Positions 63,661-64,000 of a stretch of 64,000 nt of DNA are shown here, in pieces. The stretch lies in contig NZ_MBSS01000001.1 in the NCBI RefSeq assembly GCF_001695855.1, positions 620,001 to 684,000 of the forward strand. The letters run 5' to 3'. Within the stretch, counting starts at the first letter, position 1; every line of letters starts with the position of its first letter. This DNA comes from Ensifer sp. LC163. GTDB lineage: Bacteria; Pseudomonadota; Alphaproteobacteria; Rhizobiales; Rhizobiaceae. The notes beneath the pieces were generated by a model, which was not told the DNA's origin, made no database searches, and worked only from the letters and a program-made list of their open reading frames with translations. Both the position numbers and the translations under genes were made by a program.

Positions 63661-63759
63661 CTGAAAGCGCTGCGCGTCATCAGGACACGCAGCGCTCCAA
63701 CACTTTGAAAATCAACATATCCTTTCCAAAGACCGGTCCCGGTCTTCAGGGATATGCGC
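63661..63759 (+). repeat. Variant RIME-like element between der and the TPR gene
   Basis: The dyad GCGCTGCGCGTCATC / GACACGCAGCGC, then CCAACACTTTGAAAATC, then the longer dyad ATATCCTTTCCAAAGACC / GGTCTTCAGGGATAT. The layout (GC-rich stem, -CACTTTGAAA- linker, second stem) equals that of the other copies, but the second stem sequence differs. Confidence 0.6.
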
Positions 63760-64000
63760 TTAGGCTTTGCCGCTCGCGGCAATCACGTCGAGCAGCATCT
63801 GCGCCCGGCCTGCGACATTGCGCGGGCTCTGGGCGTCATCGACGATCTGTTGGAACCAGCTCTTCGCCTTGGCGACGTCGCCGGCCTTGTAGGCAGACAG
63901 GCCAAGCGCCTCGCGGGCCGAGTGGCGCATAGTGTTCTGCGGCACCGCCAGTTGCTCGACTTCGGCAGAGACTTGGTCATAGGTGCCGTGATCGACCAGC
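63760..64000 (-). CDS. TPR (YfgM-like) protein, C-terminal part (5' end outside window)
   Basis: The frame enters from the right edge and ends at a TAA near 63760. The ~80 visible residues end in SARE ALGLSAYKAGDVAKAK, a TPR helix pair, and AGRAQMLLDVIAASGKA. The gene lies just upstream of der on the same strand, which fits the TPR-der order seen in many proteobacteria. N-terminal features (membrane anchor) cannot be seen. Confidence 0.75.
   Translation of the reverse strand, partial: LVDHGTYDQVSAEVEQLAVPQNTMRHSAREALGLSAYKAGDVAKAKSWFQQIVDDAQSPRNVAGRAQMLLDVIAASGKA

Overview
The window is high-GC alphaproteobacterial chromosome, most likely an Ensifer/Sinorhizobium-type rhizobium. Diagnostic items are: a NolR-type nodulation regulator; a fused anthranilate synthase trpE(G) preceded by a 14-codon trpL leader ending in three Trp codons; a choXWV choline importer whose binding protein keeps all the known choline-cage residues; a heme TonB receptor with a RirA-type TGA-N9-TCA operator; and many RIME-like intergenic palindromic repeats. 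No prophage, integrase, transposase, CRISPR array, rRNA or tRNA gene was seen. Gene content is mostly housekeeping.

Layout. 1-5 kb: partial membrane protein, two overlapping MaoC hydratase-like genes, apt, and small conserved unknowns. 4.2-6.7 kb (minus): DUF1285 - CoA-type NUDIX - cca, coupled by 4-nt overlaps, divergent from 6.9-14.2 kb (plus): moxR - DUF58 - DUF4159 membrane protein - large membrane protein - GNAT, a MoxR/Bat-type envelope operon. A GH5 glucanase and a decayed acetyltransferase follow. 15.8-23 kb: stand-alone enzymes (GNAT, glutathionyl-hydroquinone reductase, NUDIX, phosphoesterase), a TPR protein, a DUF3313 lipoprotein and an ECF sigma/anti-sigma pair. 23-31 kb (mostly minus): leuA with a candidate Leu-rich leader, clpP, hupE-like gene, a cation-efflux gene coupled to queF, and trpL-trpE(G). 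31-35.5 kb: heme receptor, extensin-family protein, thioesterase-like and DUF1993 genes.

35.6-45 kb (minus): fhs, then a block of five uncharacterised genes (coiled-coil protein, unknown 382-aa protein, AAA ATPase, DUF6638, DUF2333 membrane protein). This operon-like block is interrupted by a 508-bp unit: a DUF559 nuclease-like gene bracketed by 41-bp inverted repeats. 45-50.6 kb: tdk, choXWV, a HugZ/DUF2470-like heme/FMN protein and nolR. 50.9-55.4 kb: two convergent Gfo/Idh/MocA oxidoreductases and a GH9 cellulase. 55.7-64 kb: omega-amino-acid:pyruvate aminotransferase, adenine deaminase, an AAC(6')-like acetyltransferase coupled to an alpha-glucosidase, a KDG kinase, der, and the 3' end of a TPR gene.

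The items most worth following up are the inverted-repeat-flanked DUF559 unit, the five-gene AAA/coiled-coil block it interrupts, and short repeats whose ends supply the stop codons of the genes on both sides. Several leader or operator structures (trpL, leuA, choX, the CDF gene, the heme receptor) can be read directly from the sequence. All calls come from reading the sequence; no database search was possible.
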